Positions 39,511 through 48,210 of a stretch of 64,000 nt of DNA are shown here, piece by piece; the stretch's first letter is position 1; each line of letters starts with the position of its first letter. This stretch comes from Streptomyces sp. YIM 130001. Lineage in GTDB: Bacteria > Actinomycetota > Actinomycetes > Streptomycetales > Streptomycetaceae. The notes beneath the pieces are model-generated. The model had not been told where the DNA came from, did no database searches, and worked only from the letters and a program-made list of their open reading frames with translations. The position numbers were made by a program, and so were the translations under genes. The stretch lies in contig NZ_KZ984563.1 in NCBI RefSeq assembly GCF_003574445.1, positions 124,001 through 188,000 of the forward strand, given 5' to 3'.

Positions 39511-42309
39511 ATGGCTGACCTGCTCGGATTCATCCTGGGCGGACTGGTGTCCGGCGCGCTCTACGCGCTGCTCGCGACCGGTCTCGTGCTGTCGTACTCG
39601 GCCTCGGGGCTCTTCAATTTCGCCCACGGTGCCACCGCCTATCTCTGTGCTCTGGCCTTCTACGAGTTGCACTCCGGCTTCGGCTGGCCCGCGGTGCCGA
39701 CCGCGCTGCTCCTGGTCTGTGTGCTCGCCCCGGCGCTGGGCTGGGGACTCGACCGGCTGATGTTCCGCAAACTGGCCCGGGTCGGTGAGACCGCGCAGAT
39801 CGTCGCGACGATCGGCCTGCTCGTCGCGCTGCCCGCGCTCGGCCTGTGGATCGTCGAGCTCCTGGAGGGCGCCGGCGCCTCGGTCAAGCCCGCCGAGAAC
39901 CAGTTCGGCCTGGCAGGGGTCGGCCCCAGCCCCGCCGTCAACTGGCAGCTGATGGACGGTGTCGGGGTGGACTCCGACCAGCTGATCACCTGGGTGACCA
40001 CCGCTGTCGTCGCGGTCGGCCTGTGGGCCCTGATGCGGCACACGCCACTCGGTCTACGCCTGCGCGCCTCGGTGGACAACCGGTCCCTGGTCGAGCTGCG
40101 CGGGATGAGTGCGGACCGGCTCTCCTCGGTCGCCTGGATGCTGTCGTCGGCGCTCGCCGGACTCGCCGGGGTGCTCGCCACCCCGCTGCTCGGCCTCTCC
40201 TCGCACGACTTCACGCTGTTCCTGTTCGTGTCCGCGACGGCTGCCGTGCTCGGGCGGTTCGCCTCGATCCCGCTGGCGTTCGCGGGCGGGCTCGCGCTCG
40301 GGGTGCTGCAGAATCTGGTCGCCGGGTACGCCTCTTTCGCCGACGGCATCACCGGGTTCCGTACCGCCGTACCGTTCATCATCCTGTTCGGCGGGCTGCT
40401 TGTGATGACCCGGCGGCAGCGGGCAGCGGGGACGAGCGCCACCGACGCACCGCCCGTCGACTATCTCGACGGGCGCTCCTGGGTGCGGCGTTGGGGACCA
40501 TGGACAGGGGCGGCCGTACTCCTCGCGGCGGCGTTCTACACCGTGACCACGCCGTTCTGGAGCGGCATTCTCGCCCAAGGCCTGGCGATCTCCCTGGTGT
40601 TCATCTCCTTCACGGTGGTGACCGGCCTCGGGGCGATGGTGTCGCTCGCTCAGGCCACGTTCGTCAGCGGGGCCGCGCTGGTCGCGGGGCTCCTGATGAG
40701 TCATGGCTGGCCGTTCATCGCCGCGGCGCTCGTGGGTACGTGTGCGGCCGCGGTGCTCGGCGCGCTGGTGGCGCTGCCCGCGCTGCGGCTCGGAGGCCGT
40801 TCGCTGGCCCTGGCCACGCTCGCGCTCGCCTTCCTGGCGGATCAAGTCCTGTTCCAGATGGGCTGGTTGCGCAACGGTGACACCGGCTGGGAGATCCCGC
40901 GCCCCATCTTCGGACCGGTGGACCTCACCGACGACCGGGCGATGGGTGTGGCCATGGTCGTCCTGGTCACGGCCGCGGTGGCGGCGCTCAGCGCGCTGCG
41001 ATCCTCGCCGTCGGGGCGGGCGATGCTGGCCGTACGCTCGGCGCCGGCTGCCGCACTGGCGTCCGGGGTGTCGGTGGTCCGTACGAAACTGATGCTGTTC
41101 ACGCTGTCCGCGGGGCTCGCCGGGTTCGGCGGAGTGATGTACGCGTCGTACAACACCCGTGTCACGGCTACCGACTTCACCGCGATGACGGGGCTGATCT
41201 GGCTCGCCGTGGTGGTGGCGGCCGGGGTGCGCAGGCCGCAGTTCGCCGTGGTCGCCGGCCTGGTGTTCGCCCTCGTGCCGCATGTCCTCGCCGACTACGT
41301 GACGGAGTCCGCGCACCTGCCGGTGATCCTCTTCGGCCTGGCCGGTCTCGCGCTCGCCAACGACCCGGACGGGTACTGCGCGGCGCTGCCCACTCGGCTG
41401 CACCACCGGCGGGCGGCGCGGGCGGCAGCGCCACCGAAGGCCTCCGAGGCCGGCCGGACGGTCCCCGCACCGCGTTCGCCGGCCGACGACACCGCACCGC
41501 CGGCCCTCGAATTGCAAGACGTACATGCCGGATACGACGGGGCGCCCGTACTGCACGGCGTGGACCTGGCCGTGCGCAGCGGCGAGATCCTGGCTCTGCT
41601 CGGGCCCAACGGTGCCGGGAAGTCGACCATGTGCCGGTTGGCGGCCGGTCTGCTGTCCCCGTCCTCGGGCCAGGTGCACGTCGCGGGGCGGGACGTCACC
41701 GGCGGTGGCCCGGTCGCGCGCTCGCGAGCCGGAGTGCTGCTCGCACCCGAGGGCCGCGGCATCTTCCCCGCCCTGACGATCGAGGAGAACCTCACCCTGC
41801 ATCTGTCCGACCGCGAGGACCGCGATGCGGTGTGTCGGCGCTTCCCGGGTCTCGCGGCGCGCCGTCGGGTTCCAGCGGGCTCACTGTCCGGCGGCGAGCA
41901 GCAACTCCTCGCCCTCGCACCGCTGTTGCAGCGGCCCCCGGAGGTGCTCATCGCCGACGAGCCGTCGCTCGGGCTCGCTCCGCGGGTGGTGGAGGAGGTG
42001 TTCGGTCTGCTCCAGGAACTGCGGGCGGCCGGGACCGCGCTGCTGCTCGTCGAGGAGAAGGCCGCGGAGGTCCTGGGCGTGGCGGACACGGTGGCCTATC
42101 TGGCGCAGGGGCGCCTGTCGTGGTGCGGCCCGCGCGCGGAGGTACGCGCCGAGCACCTCACCGAGGCGTACTTGGGCATCGCCGCGGAGCAGGCGGACGG
42201 TCCCCGCGTACGCGCGGGCGGAGCACCTGCGGACGCAGGCTCCCGCACGGGTGGGGCGAGTGCGGTTGAGGCCGGCACCGGCGAGGCGGAAGGAGCGGCG
42301 CGGACATGA
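39511..42309 (+). CDS. Three-domain ABC transporter protein: LivH-LivM-LivF fusion
   Basis: This 932-residue protein joins three normally separate subunits. Residues about 1-300 are a LivH-type permease (FILGGLVSGALYALLATGLVL at the start, LVELRGMSADRLSSVAW). Residues about 330-615 are a LivM-type permease (GLGAMVSLAQATFVSGAALVAG, ALRLGGRSLALATLALAFLADQ). After a Pro/Ala-rich linker, residues about 660-900 are a LivF-type ATPase: Walker A GPNGAGKST near 698-706, signature LSGGEQQ near 792, Walker B VLIADEPSLGLAPR near 813. An Ala/Gly-rich tail follows. ATG at 39511; the stop overlaps the LivG-like ATPase start (ATGA). Confidence 0.93.
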   Translation: MADLLGFILGGLVSGALYALLATGLVLSYSASGLFNFAHGATAYLCALAFYELHSGFGWPAVPTALLLVCVLAPALGWGLDRLMFRKLARVGETAQIVATIGLLVALPALGLWIVELLEGAGASVKPAENQFGLAGVGPSPAVNWQLMDGVGVDSDQLITWVTTAVVAVGLWALMRHTPLGLRLRASVDNRSLVELRGMSADRLSSVAWMLSSALAGLAGVLATPLLGLSSHDFTLFLFVSATAAVLGRFASIPLAFAGGLALGVLQNLVAGYASFADGITGFRTAVPFIILFGGLLVMTRRQRAAGTSATDAPPVDYLDGRSWVRRWGPWTGAAVLLAAAFYTVTTPFWSGILAQGLAISLVFISFTVVTGLGAMVSLAQATFVSGAALVAGLLMSHGWPFIAAALVGTCAAAVLGALVALPALRLGGRSLALATLALAFLADQVLFQMGWLRNGDTGWEIPRPIFGPVDLTDDRAMGVAMVVLVTAAVAALSALRSSPSGRAMLAVRSAPAAALASGVSVVRTKLMLFTLSAGLAGFGGVMYASYNTRVTATDFTAMTGLIWLAVVVAAGVRRPQFAVVAGLVFALVPHVLADYVTESAHLPVILFGLAGLALANDPDGYCAALPTRLHHRRAARAAAPPKASEAGRTVPAPRSPADDTAPPALELQDVHAGYDGAPVLHGVDLAVRSGEILALLGPNGAGKSTMCRLAAGLLSPSSGQVHVAGRDVTGGGPVARSRAGVLLAPEGRGIFPALTIEENLTLHLSDREDRDAVCRRFPGLAARRRVPAGSLSGGEQQLLALAPLLQRPPEVLIADEPSLGLAPRVVEEVFGLLQELRAAGTALLLVEEKAAEVLGVADTVAYLAQGRLSWCGPRAEVRAEHLTEAYLGIAAEQADGPRVRAGGAPADAGSRTGGASAVEAGTGEAEGAART

Positions 42310-43139
42310 GCGGCATGGATGCGAACGGGTCGGGCGGGACGGACCCCACCGACCCGGACACGGCGGACGGGCAGATCCTGCGGGCCGAAGGCATCGGTGT
42401 GCGCTTCGGCGGCATCCGGGCCCTCGACGGCGTGGCACTCGGCGTCGGGCCCGGTGAGGTGTGCGGCCTGATCGGCCCGAACGGCGCCGGAAAGACCACC
42501 CTCTTCGACGTGCTCTCCGGCATCCGGAGGCCGGACGCCGGACGCATCGTCCTGGACGGCCGTGACATCACGCACCGCTCGCCGGTGTGGCGGGCCCGGC
42601 ACGGGATGCGCCGCACCTTCCAGCGCCAGCAGCTCTTCGGCCAGCTCACGGTGGCCGACAACCTCGTGGTCGCCCAGGAGTGGCGCGGCCGAGGAGGCGG
42701 CTTCGCCGCGGACCTGCTCGCCGCGCCCACCCGCCGCGGCAGGGAACGGACGCGGCGCGCGCGGGCGGCAGAGGTGCTGCGCTTCTGCGGCCTCGCCGAC
42801 TGCGCCGACGCGTACGCGGGTGCACTGCCGGTCGGCCGTGCCCGGATGGTCGAGCTGGCGCGGGCGGTGGCCGACCCGCCGAGCGTCCTGCTCCTGGACG
42901 AACCCGCCTCCGGCATGACCGAGGCGGAACGCTCCCGCCTCGCCGCGGTGGTCCGCCGCCTCGCCGACGAGGAGGGATGCGCGGTCCTGCTCGTGGAGCA
43001 CAACGTGGCCTTCGTGATGGAGCTCTGCTCACGGGTGGTCGTACTCGACCTGGGCGCTGTCCTGGCCCGGGGAACCGCCGCCGACGTCCGGGCCGATCCC
43101 CGGGTACGGGACGCGTATCTGGGCTCAGCGGCGGCCTGA
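42306..43139 (+). CDS. ABC transporter ATP-binding protein (LivG-like)
   Basis: This is a 277-residue ATPase. Walker A is GPNGAGKTT; the LivG-specific loop RRTFQRQQLFGQLTVADNL follows. The signature is altered to LPVGRARMVELARAV instead of LSxGQ, a variant seen in actinobacterial LivG-like proteins. Walker B is LLLDEPASGM and the switch His lies in LLVEHNVAFVM. ATG at 42306 overlaps the fusion stop. It supplies the second nucleotide-binding domain for the LivH-LivM-LivF fusion and is the last gene of the importer operon. Confidence 0.94.
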   Translation: MSGMDANGSGGTDPTDPDTADGQILRAEGIGVRFGGIRALDGVALGVGPGEVCGLIGPNGAGKTTLFDVLSGIRRPDAGRIVLDGRDITHRSPVWRARHGMRRTFQRQQLFGQLTVADNLVVAQEWRGRGGGFAADLLAAPTRRGRERTRRARAAEVLRFCGLADCADAYAGALPVGRARMVELARAVADPPSVLLLDEPASGMTEAERSRLAAVVRRLADEEGCAVLLVEHNVAFVMELCSRVVVLDLGAVLARGTAADVRADPRVRDAYLGSAAA

Positions 43140-43263
43140 GCGGGCGGACACGGCGGCGGCTCGCACCAACACGCACAGAACCGTCACCGCTCCGGGGAAT
43201 GCGCGAAAGCCGCTGATCGTTGACGCTGGTCGTAACACCCGACCACGTAAGGATCCAGAGCCC

Positions 43264-44097
43264 GTGAGCAAGGTCCCCACCATCACTCTCAACAACGGCG
43301 TCAGCATGCCGCAGCTCGGTTTCGGCGTCTGGCAGGTGCCGGACGACGAGGCGGAGAAGGCGGTCGGCACCGCGCTCGGGGCCGGATACCGCAGCATCGA
43401 CACTGCGGCCGTCTACGGCAACGAGGAGGGGACGGGCCGCGCGCTCGCCGCCTCGGGCGTCGCCCGCGACGAGCTCTTCGTCACCACCAAGCTGTGGAAC
43501 TCCGACCAGGGCTACGACGCGGCGCTCCGCGCCTTCGACACCTCGCTCGACAAGCTGGGCCTCGACTATGTCGACCTGTACCTGATCCACTGGCCGGTGC
43601 CCGACCGGGACATCTACGTGGAGACGTACAAGGCGCTCGAGAAGCTGCTCGAGGACGGCCGCACCAAGGCGATCGGCGTCTCCAACTTCCTGCCCGCGCA
43701 CCTCGAGCGGCTGCTCGGCGAGACGTCCGTCGTCCCCGCCGTGAACCAGATCGAGCTGCACCCGCAGCTGCAGCAGGCGGAGTCCCGCGCCCTGCACGCG
43801 GCGCACGGGATCGCGACCGAGGCCTGGTCGCCGCTCGGCCAGGGCAAGGGCCTCCTCGAGGTGCCGACCATCGCGGCCGTCGCCCGCAAGCACGACCGGA
43901 CGCCGGCCCAGGTGGTCCTGCGCTGGCACCTCCAGCTGGGGAACGTGGTGATCCCCAAGTCCGTGACCCCGTCCCGGATCGAGGAGAACATCGCCGTCTT
44001 CGACTTCGAGCTCGACGAAGAGGACCTCGGCGCCATCGCGGCCCTCGACGAGGGCCGCCGCCTCGGCTCGGACCCGGCGGAGATGAACGCGTACTAG
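43264..44097 (+). CDS. Aldo/keto reductase
   Basis: This 277-residue TIM-barrel oxidoreductase has the full catalytic tetrad: Asp46 and Tyr51 (SIDTAAVYGNE), Lys76 (TTKLWN), His109 (LIHWP). The NADPH-binding segment IPKSVTPSRIEENIAVFDFEL is near the C-terminus. The start is GTG at 43264. It is homologous to 2,5-diketo-gluconate reductase-type enzymes and probably reduces small aldehydes or ketones. It is monocistronic, with a strong hairpin 19 nt after the stop. Confidence 0.95.
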   Translation: MSKVPTITLNNGVSMPQLGFGVWQVPDDEAEKAVGTALGAGYRSIDTAAVYGNEEGTGRALAASGVARDELFVTTKLWNSDQGYDAALRAFDTSLDKLGLDYVDLYLIHWPVPDRDIYVETYKALEKLLEDGRTKAIGVSNFLPAHLERLLGETSVVPAVNQIELHPQLQQAESRALHAAHGIATEAWSPLGQGKGLLEVPTIAAVARKHDRTPAQVVLRWHLQLGNVVIPKSVTPSRIEENIAVFDFELDEEDLGAIAALDEGRRLGSDPAEMNAY

Positions 44098-44116
44098 CCC
44101 CACCCGGCACCACCAG

Positions 44117-44148
44117 AAGGAGCCCGGCCGACCTTGGCCGGGCTCCTT
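44117..44148. terminator. Strong terminator after the aldo/keto reductase gene
   Basis: A perfect 13-bp inverted repeat (44117-44129 with 44136-44148) with a 6-nt loop and a short T-containing tail. It can serve both the reductase gene and the convergent methyltransferase gene. Confidence 0.85.
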
Positions 44149-44274
44149 CATGTTCCGCACGCGCTACGCCGGTCCATCCGGCCCTGCCAGCCCTGCGGTC
44201 GACCGGCGCCGCAACGGGGGAATCATCCCGGCAACGGCGCACCCGGCCCCCTCGGGCATGTCCGGAAAGTCGCG

Positions 44275-44301
44275 CACGGCACCCACGGCACTCACGGCAC
44301 C
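44275..44301. repeat. Three 9-bp tandem units near the methyltransferase 3' end
   Basis: CACGGCACC/T units at 44275, 44284 and 44293, followed by a decayed copy. They lie between the terminator and the methyltransferase stop, in otherwise non-coding sequence. Confidence 0.6.
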
Positions 44302-44344
44302 CGGCACGCACCAGCCGTGTGAACACCCCTCCAGGGCGATGCAC

Positions 44345-45286
44345 CTAACGCACAGCGAAATGCACCGTCTGCGCATCCAGCACGAACAGATCGCCCCGCC
44401 GATACAGGCTCTCGGGATCCGCAGGATCCAACAGCCGGTCCAGCGCCCGCACATCGTCCTCCGCAAGCCCCTGCGCCAACCCACTCCGCATCCGCGCAAC
44501 CGTCGCCACGACATGCTCACGCCCCACATCCGACAACGGCGCCGGCAGATCGAGCAGATACGTACGCGACCCCGCATGCCGCAGCCCCGCCTGCGCGAGC
44601 AGTGCGGACCAGTCCTCGGTCTCCTCCTTCGCCCCGGGCAGCCCCGCCCGCATCTCCTCGAACCACTCCGCGTGCAGTGCGTCCATCCGCGCCTGGAGCC
44701 CGGGCCGGCCGAACCCGAACTGGCGTGGGAGATACCGTGCGGGAAGCCCGCCCTCGAGCAGGACCAGCACACCACCGGGCGCCATCCGACGCGCGAACTC
44801 CCCGAGTGCGGCGCCCTGGTCTCCGAGATGATGCAGCGCCTGCCCGAGCCAGACCACGTCGGCGTCGGTCATGTCACCGAGTCCGTCGGGGAGTTCGGCG
44901 CGCAGGGTGGTCAACCGGTCATCCACGCCCAGCCGTTCGGCCCGCGTACGCGCACGCCGCAGGAGATCGGGCGCCTCGTCGACGGCCGTCACCGCGGCGT
45001 CGGGAAACGCTTCGGCGAGCAGCGTGGAGATCACGCCGGGCCCACTGCCCGCATCGACCACCCGGCCTGGCTCACCGATCAGCTTCGCCAGGTCGTCGAC
45101 GATCTGCCGGTAGAGCGGCGTGTAGAGCTCGCCCCGCCGCTCCAGCATGTCCCCCATCGCGTCCCAGTCGACATCCGACCCACCGTGCCCGTGATCACCG
45201 CCCTGTGCGTGACCACCCCCGTGCGCATGGCCGCCGCCGTGCCCGTGCTCCGCCGCATGCCCCTGACCGTGCTGGTGGCCGCCCAT
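44345..45286 (-). CDS. Class I SAM-dependent methyltransferase with His/Gly-rich N-terminus
   Basis: This is a 313-residue protein. Residues 4-36 are almost only His, Gly, Ala and Gln (HQHGQGHAAEHGHGGG and two further HAHGGG-like units), a likely metal-binding tail. The SAM-binding motif I is VVDAGSGPGVIS (about residues 74-85), followed by VTAVDEAPDLLRRAR. WLGQALHHLGDQG and APGGVLVLLEGGLP are motif II/III-type segments. ATG at 45286 begins the His-rich tail. The methyl acceptor is unknown. Metal-linked methylation (for example metalloid detoxification) is possible but unproven; no Cys-rich arsenic-binding motif is present. Confidence 0.9.
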   Translation of the reverse strand: MGGHQHGQGHAAEHGHGGGHAHGGGHAQGGDHGHGGSDVDWDAMGDMLERRGELYTPLYRQIVDDLAKLIGEPGRVVDAGSGPGVISTLLAEAFPDAAVTAVDEAPDLLRRARTRAERLGVDDRLTTLRAELPDGLGDMTDADVVWLGQALHHLGDQGAALGEFARRMAPGGVLVLLEGGLPARYLPRQFGFGRPGLQARMDALHAEWFEEMRAGLPGAKEETEDWSALLAQAGLRHAGSRTYLLDLPAPLSDVGREHVVATVARMRSGLAQGLAEDDVRALDRLLDPADPESLYRRGDLFVLDAQTVHFAVR

Positions 45287-45398
45287 GACCGTCCGCCTTC
45301 CGTCGCGCCGCTCGATTCGCCTCCACCCTCGGCCGCCACGCACGGAAGGGCAAGCCGGGTTGCCGTTCCAGCAAATGGAGCGGGGCGCGGCGGACAGG

Positions 45399-45704
45399 TC
45401 ACTCGGCGCCGTGCGCCGAGGCGAGGAGCTGGATCCGGGCGGCGAGGTGGAAGTCCTTGGCCGTGACCGCGCCGCCCGCACTGTGGGTGTTCACCGCGAT
45501 GCCGACCGTGTTGTAGCCCAGCGCCAGGTCGGAGTGGTGGTCGAGCTCGTCCTGCACCTGGGCGATGTGCATCACGAGGGCGGCCGCCGCGAAGTGCGAG
45601 CCGAGCCGGTACGTACGGGCGAGGCGGTCGCCCTCGTGGCTCCAGCCGGGCAGTTCGGTGAGACGGGTGGCGATGTCCTGCTGCGACAGCGGTTCGACCG
45701 GCAT
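45399..45704 (-). CDS. 4a-hydroxytetrahydrobiopterin dehydratase (pterin-4a-carbinolamine dehydratase)
   Basis: This 101-residue protein matches the small PCD/DCoH family in length. The active-site region ELDHHSDLALGYNTVGIAVNTHSAGG contains the His-His pair and the later His of the family, ending AVTAKDFHLAARI. ATG at 45704 has AGGAG 8 nt upstream; the longer reading to 45854 would run into the divergent XRE promoter. It regenerates dihydropterin after aromatic amino-acid hydroxylation, or acts in pterin metabolism. No hydroxylase gene is adjacent. Confidence 0.93.
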   Translation of the reverse strand: MPVEPLSQQDIATRLTELPGWSHEGDRLARTYRLGSHFAAAALVMHIAQVQDELDHHSDLALGYNTVGIAVNTHSAGGAVTAKDFHLAARIQLLASAHGAE

Positions 45705-45847
45705 GGCCGCGCTCCTTCGATGCGTGGTACGGGTGGCACTCGCCCCTGGTCCGAGGGGCTCGCCACCAGATCCCGCGGGGCTCGCCCCCTGGTCCAAGCC
45801 TGCCACGCGACACGGCCGGACGCCCACCGATCGGATACCGTTCCCGC

Positions 45848-46648
45848 ATGACAACTGGCGCGCCGGGCAAGGGAGTAGGCCCCCTCCTGCGGGGCTGGCG
45901 CGAGCAGCGCCGGATCAGCCAGCTGGACCTGGCGCTGCGCGCCGACTCCTCGGCCCGCCACATCAGTTTCGTCGAGACGGGCCGGTCGCGCCCGAGCGAG
46001 GACTTCCTGCTGCGCCTCGCGGAGCACCTCGACGTGCCCGTACGGGAGCAGAATGCCCTGCTGCTCGCCGCGGGGTACGCCCCGAGGTTCCCCGAGACCC
46101 CGCTCGACGATCCCGCGCTCGACACGCTCAGGGAAGCGATCGAACAGCTCCTGCAGGGCTACGAGCCGTATCCGGCGCTCGTGGTGGACGCCACGTATCA
46201 GGTGATCGCCGCGAACCGGGCGATCATGCTGCTCCTGGACGGCCTGCCCGAGCATCTGCTCGAGCCGCCCGTCAACGCGATGCGACTGACCCTGCACCCG
46301 GAAGGGCTCGCTCCGCGGATCCGCAATCTGGCCGAGTGGCGGGGACATCTACTGCATCAGATGGACCGGCAGATCGCCCTGCAGCGTTCGGACGCGTTGC
46401 GGGCCTTGCACGACGAGGTCGCCGCCTATCCCGTGGCCGACCCCGGAGGGTCGCCGGAGGACGCGGGGCCGGTGCCGCACTTCGCGCTGCCGCTGCGCAT
46501 CGAGCACGGTGGGCAGTTGCTCTCGTTCGTGTCGTCGATCTCCACCTTCAACACACCGATGGATGTGACGGTCGCCGAGCTGGCCATCGAGACACTGCTC
46601 CCGGCCGACCCGGCGACGGTCAAGTACCTGAACTCACTGGCGGGTTGA
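45848..46648 (+). CDS. XRE family regulator with MmyB-like ligand-binding domain
   Basis: This is a 266-residue regulator. Residues about 10-70 are a Cro/C1-type helix-turn-helix (LLRGWREQRRISQLDLALRADSSARHISFVETGRSRPS). Residues about 100-260 are the PAS-like MmyB domain (ALVVDATYQVIAANRAIMLLLDG, HPEGLAPRIRNLAEWRGHLL, STFNTPMDVTVAEL), which in related proteins binds a fatty-acid-like ligand. It is divergent from the pterin dehydratase gene across 143 nt. Confidence 0.94.
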   Translation: MTTGAPGKGVGPLLRGWREQRRISQLDLALRADSSARHISFVETGRSRPSEDFLLRLAEHLDVPVREQNALLLAAGYAPRFPETPLDDPALDTLREAIEQLLQGYEPYPALVVDATYQVIAANRAIMLLLDGLPEHLLEPPVNAMRLTLHPEGLAPRIRNLAEWRGHLLHQMDRQIALQRSDALRALHDEVAAYPVADPGGSPEDAGPVPHFALPLRIEHGGQLLSFVSSISTFNTPMDVTVAELAIETLLPADPATVKYLNSLAG

Positions 46649-46668
46649 GCTGGTACGACGCCGCGAGC

Positions 46669-47085
46669 TCAGAGCTTGCGGGCGCGTAGTGCCAGGTACT
46701 GCAGGCCCGCGAACCCGGCCACCACGAGCGCCTGCAGCGGGATCCACACGGCCCCGGCGGTGGACGGCGAGAGCCAGGCGACGAGCGCAATGAGGCTGAG
46801 TACGGACCAGGCCAGGTTCACCTCGACGACCGCGCGCACGGGCAGGGCCGGCGGGTCGGTGCGCCGGGCGAGCAGACCGACGGCCGCCGCGTAGGCGATG
46901 AGTCCGATGCCGAGCGCGAGCAGCAGCGCGCCGTCCACGCCGAGCAGGCGGCCGAGCGGACCGGACAGGGCGACATAGGCCAGCCCGTTGACGGACGTCA
47001 CCGCGGCGTCCGCGGCGAGGAAGCGGCGCAGGGCGATCCGCGGCTCGGCAGTACGGGCGATTCCGGTGAGTTGATACGTCGACAT
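46669..47085 (-). CDS. Small integral membrane protein, unknown function
   Basis: This 138-residue protein has four predicted membrane segments (about residues 29-46, 50-70, 84-104, 107-128). ATG at 47085 has GGAGG 5 nt upstream. The N-terminal RRFLAADAAVTSVNGLAYVALSGPLGRLLG resembles a family of small four-helix membrane proteins found in actinomycetes. No motif gives a function. It converges with the XRE regulator gene (20-nt gap). Confidence 0.88.
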   Translation of the reverse strand: MSTYQLTGIARTAEPRIALRRFLAADAAVTSVNGLAYVALSGPLGRLLGVDGALLLALGIGLIAYAAAVGLLARRTDPPALPVRAVVEVNLAWSVLSLIALVAWLSPSTAGAVWIPLQALVVAGFAGLQYLALRARKL

Positions 47086-47397
47086 GGTGACCTCCGCGAT
47101 GAGTCGGTGCACTGCACGGGCGAGGTGGGCCGGACACCGGGGCGGAGTGCGCCGCCCCGGGGCCCGGTGCGTACCACCGTGCCGGGTCCGTCACCACGGG
47201 TCGATTACGTCGGAGGTAAAGGGCGTGAGGGCGCAGGGCACCGCGAGGGCGCGGCGGTGGAGCTGGCTCCACCTCGGGGACGGGTATCTGCGCCCTCGTG
47301 ATCGACTCCGCGGATTTCTAGCGTGAGGAGGAAGTCCCGGGTGCTCCGGGGCAGTTCCCGGGCACCTGGCCCGGGGGCGACACGAAGGGGCGTGAAG
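47086..47397. promoter_or_regulatory. 312-nt divergent region between small membrane protein and ABC exporter genes
   Basis: No gene is supported. TAGCGT at 47319-47324 fits an actinomycete -10 hexamer for the exporter operon, but no convincing -35 precedes it. AGGGG 7 nt before the ATG at 47398 fixes that start. Confidence 0.35.
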
Positions 47398-48210
47398 ATG
47401 TTCTGGCGTCGCGATGCTGCTCGGACTGCCGGGGGAGGTGGCTCGGCGGGCACGGTCCTGGCCGAGCCGGCCCCGGCTCTGGCACTGGACGGGGTGAGCC
47501 GCGCCTACCGCGGCGGGGTGACCGCGCTCGACGCGGTGAACCTGCGGGTGCCGGGCGGCCGGATGGTGGCCGTCCTCGGCCGCTCCGGTTCCGGCAAGTC
47601 GACACTGCTGCAGTGCGCCGCGGGACTCGACCGGCCGACGGCGGGGACGGTGCGGATCGGCGGTACGAAGCTGGCGGGCCTCGGCGAGGCGGCACTCACG
47701 CGGCTGCGCCGTGACCGGATCGGTTTCGTGTTCCAGTCCCTGAATCTGGTGCCGTCGCTGAGCGTCCTGGAGAACGCCTCGCTGCCCCTGCTGCTCGCGG
47801 GCGACGCGGGAACGGCTCGCGGGTCGGACAGTCCGGACCACGAGCGCCGGGCGCGGGCAGCGCTCGCGGCGGTGGGTCTGGCGGACCGCGCGGACGACCG
47901 CCCTTCGCAGCTCTCCGGCGGTCAGCAACAGCGGGTGGCGGTCGCCAGAGCGCTCGTCACCGAGCCGGACGTGGTCTTCGCCGACGAGCCCACGGGCGCC
48001 CTCGACCCCGTCACCGCAGCCGAGGTCCTGGCGCTGCTGCGCCGCGCGGCCGACGCGGGGCGCACGGTCGTGATGGTGACGCACGACCCGGTCGCTGCGG
48101 CCTGGGCGGACGAGGCGGTGTTCCTGCACGCGGGCCGGGTCGTGGCCCGCACCGACGACCCGGAGGCCGGCGAAGTACGCCGCCTGCTGCACGAGTGGAG
48201 CCGGCTGTGA
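47398..48210 (+). CDS. ABC transporter ATP-binding protein (LolD/MacB type)
   Basis: This is a 270-residue ATPase with Walker A GRSGSGKST, Q-loop FVFQSLNLVPSLSVLEN, signature LSGGQQQRVAVARAL, Walker B VVFADEPTGALD and switch His in VMVTHDP. ATG at 47398 follows AGGGG by 7 nt; GTG codons further up are possible but less likely. The sequence type accompanies FtsX-like permeases that act as exporters or mechanotransmitters. Its stop overlaps the permease start (GTGA). Confidence 0.93.
   Translation: MFWRRDAARTAGGGGSAGTVLAEPAPALALDGVSRAYRGGVTALDAVNLRVPGGRMVAVLGRSGSGKSTLLQCAAGLDRPTAGTVRIGGTKLAGLGEAALTRLRRDRIGFVFQSLNLVPSLSVLENASLPLLLAGDAGTARGSDSPDHERRARAALAAVGLADRADDRPSQLSGGQQQRVAVARALVTEPDVVFADEPTGALDPVTAAEVLALLRRAADAGRTVVMVTHDPVAAAWADEAVFLHAGRVVARTDDPEAGEVRRLLHEWSRL

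Noticed and set aside
43220..43248. Promoter for the aldo/keto reductase based on TTGACG at 43220
   Set aside because: No acceptable -10 hexamer at 16-18 nt downstream, so only a -35-like string is present.
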